Shown here: positions 62,553 to 64,000 of the stretch, piece after piece
Numbering within the stretch: the stretch's first letter is position 1
Layout: each line of letters starts with the position of its first letter
Assembly: GCF_017354985.1 (NCBI RefSeq)
Contig: NZ_CP071501.1
Span: 3,759,001-3,823,000, forward strand
Source: Shewanella cyperi
GTDB lineage: Bacteria; Pseudomonadota; Gammaproteobacteria; Enterobacterales; Shewanellaceae
Direction of reading: 5' to 3'
Length of the DNA: 64,000 bases
Translations under genes and position numbers: made by a program
The notes under the pieces: model-generated
What the model was told of the DNA's origin: nothing
What the model saw: the letters and a program-made list of their open reading frames with translations, nothing else
The model's database searches: none

Positions 62553-63956
62553 ATGAAAAAGGCAATCACCCAAGCGACCAAAGCAGCGACACTGGCACTG
62601 TGTGCCATGACCCTGTTTGCCGCCCCTGTGACCCAGGCGCTGGCCGCACCCCAAGCCCAGGAACACCAAGCCCGGGAACAAGAGTGGGGCAATGAGAAGT
62701 TTTCCGATGCCGAGCTGGCCCAAATGCTGGCACCCATCGCCCTTTATCCCGACAGCCTGCTGACCCACATACTGATAGCCGCCAGCTATCCGCTGGAAGT
62801 GGTGCAGGCAAATCGCTGGCGCAAGAAACACGACAATCTCAGCAGTGACCGTTTGATGTCCGAGGCAGGCAAGCAGGATTGGGATCCCAGCGTGGTGGCC
62901 CTGGTGGCCTTCCCCAATGTGCTGGAAAAAATGAGCGAGGATCTCGACTGGACCCAGAGACTGGGCGATGCCTTCCTCGATGACGAAGCGCGGGTGCTGG
63001 ACAGCATTCAGCAGCTGCGCCGGGACGCCGACCGGGCCAACAGCCTGGATGACATGGATAAGCTGGTGGTGAAACGGGTCAATACCCAGATCATCATTGA
63101 AGCACCGCAGCCCGAAGTGGTGTACGTGCCCTATTACGACCCGCGCACCGTCTATGGTTACTGGCGCTGGAGTGCCTATCCTCCAGTGTACTGGACGGTA
63201 TTTCCGAAGCACAGACATCATCACGGCCATTTCTGGTGGCACAGCGGTATAGGGATCTCGTTCAACTTCTACTTCGGCAGCGTCTTCTGGGCCGAGCGCT
63301 ATCTGGTGGTTAACCATCACCATCACTACCACCGCCCACCAGCAACGCGGATCTCGATCAGCAACGGTGGCAGCCGTTGGCACCACAATCCACACCACAG
63401 GCACGGCGTAGCCTATCGTACACCCGAAGTGAAGCATCGCTACTTCAGCCACGCCCCCAGTCAGTTCGAACGTCATCAGGCCCGTGAGCATGAGGTTCGG
63501 CAATTGACTCCGGGAAAAGCCTCCTGGCACGCAGTGAAGGAAAGACGGGAGCAAGGGTTCGAGCAAAAGCTGAGAGGTGAGCCCAAATTCCGGAATGAAG
63601 CTAAATTCAGCAATGAGCCCAGATCCCGTGACGTAAGTAAGTACCGGGATGAGCCCAAACACCGCAATGAGCCTAAATTCAGCAATGAATCAAGCCATAA
63701 AGCCGAGGTTCGCAGCCCGCAACGGGAGATCCACCAGCCCAAAGCCGAACACAGGCAGGCACCCGCCCGGGTTGAGACTCAAAAGCCGGCACGAGTTGAG
63801 AAGTTTGAGCGGGTGGAAAGAGCGCCGAAGCAGGAAAGCAAACCACGCCAGGACAGAGGCCAGGACATGCGCTCACATCAGCCGGCAAGGGATCAGGGAC
63901 ATCCACGGCAGGAATCCCGTGGTAACAATGAAAGATCCCGCCATCAGGAACGCTGA
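62553..63956 (+). CDS. DUF3300 family secreted protein with charged repeat tail
   Basis: 467 residues with a signal peptide (about 1-31, ending TQALAA). The DUF3300 core (about 45-215) includes LAPIALYPDSLLTHILIAAS, YPLEVVQANRW and VYVPYYDPRTVYGYWRW, then His/Trp/Tyr-rich segments (HRHHHGHFWWH, VNHHHHYHRP). The last 150 residues are strongly charged with short repeats of the EPKFRNEAKFSNE type. Location is periplasmic or surface; function unknown. The ATG follows GGAGGCCCT. The promoter shares the TTCAGC box with the PepSY two-component operon. Confidence 0.9.
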   Translation: MKKAITQATKAATLALCAMTLFAAPVTQALAAPQAQEHQAREQEWGNEKFSDAELAQMLAPIALYPDSLLTHILIAASYPLEVVQANRWRKKHDNLSSDRLMSEAGKQDWDPSVVALVAFPNVLEKMSEDLDWTQRLGDAFLDDEARVLDSIQQLRRDADRANSLDDMDKLVVKRVNTQIIIEAPQPEVVYVPYYDPRTVYGYWRWSAYPPVYWTVFPKHRHHHGHFWWHSGIGISFNFYFGSVFWAERYLVVNHHHHYHRPPATRISISNGGSRWHHNPHHRHGVAYRTPEVKHRYFSHAPSQFERHQAREHEVRQLTPGKASWHAVKERREQGFEQKLRGEPKFRNEAKFSNEPRSRDVSKYRDEPKHRNEPKFSNESSHKAEVRSPQREIHQPKAEHRQAPARVETQKPARVEKFERVERAPKQESKPRQDRGQDMRSHQPARDQGHPRQESRGNNERSRHQER

Positions 63957-64000
63957 TTTGCCATTGGCTTCCCTATTGATTAGCCTGAGGAATTCCTCGG

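Overview
The window looks like a chromosomal segment of a marine or aquatic gammaproteobacterium, most likely Shewanella or a close relative. The reasons are the attenuated ilvGMDA operon with ilvC/ilvY beside it, a GntR-prpB-prpC-acnD-prpF propionate locus using the AcnD/PrpF route, many c-di-GMP genes, GlyGly-CTERM surface proteins, and moderately GC-rich, densely packed genes. This is inferred from gene content; no search was run.

Layout. 0-4.6 kb: the 3' end of a LapD/BpfD-like degenerate c-di-GMP receptor, a tRNA operon (Arg-His-Pro-Pro, minus strand) and a GAF-GAF-GGDEF-degenerate EAL protein. 4.6-8.1 kb: rep helicase, ubiK and a GFA-family protein. 8.1-10.2 kb: a non-coding, hairpin-rich repeat region with a 237-bp direct repeat, followed by an AT-rich orphan secreted protein. 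10.2-15.5 kb: small accessory genes (GNAT, DUF6010, PhzF, DUF4256), a solute-binding-like protein and a class V aminotransferase. 15.6-24.5 kb: branched-chain amino acid synthesis, ilvL-G-M-D-A under attenuation, then ilvC with its divergent activator ilvY; ilvE lies apart at 52.3-53.4 kb. 24.5-32 kb: a CNNM/CorC membrane protein, a YkgJ-like protein whose 3' end is tandemly duplicated, two diguanylate cyclases (one paired with a periplasmic binding protein), and comM.

32-39 kb: a remarkable secreted fusion (di-haem peroxidase, EEP nuclease, calcium-binding repeats, GlyGly-CTERM), a macrodomain protein, an unknown secreted protein, tandem PlsC-like acyltransferases and a DUF523 protein. 39.3-46.8 kb: the 2-methylcitrate cycle operon. 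46.9-52.3 kb: a LysE-type exporter and a 1495-residue propeller-PAS-GGDEF-EAL sensor. 53.5-64 kb: a GlyGly-CTERM protein divergent from a PepSY/response regulator/PhoQ-like kinase operon, a second hairpin-rich repeat region, a hydrolase-LytS-LytTR operon, an XRE regulator with a membrane domain, and a DUF3300 protein.

The observations most worth following are: (1) three promoters with the same layout, two TTCANC half-sites 11 bp apart exactly 10 bp upstream of a -10 box, which tie the PepSY two-component operon, its divergent neighbour and the distant DUF3300 gene into one apparent regulon; (2) the peroxidase-nuclease surface fusion; (3) a family of dispersed hairpins whose stems change in a compensatory way while the loops stay fixed; (4) decayed tandem duplications of gene ends, at the ilvG-ilvM junction and at the ykgJ 3' end.
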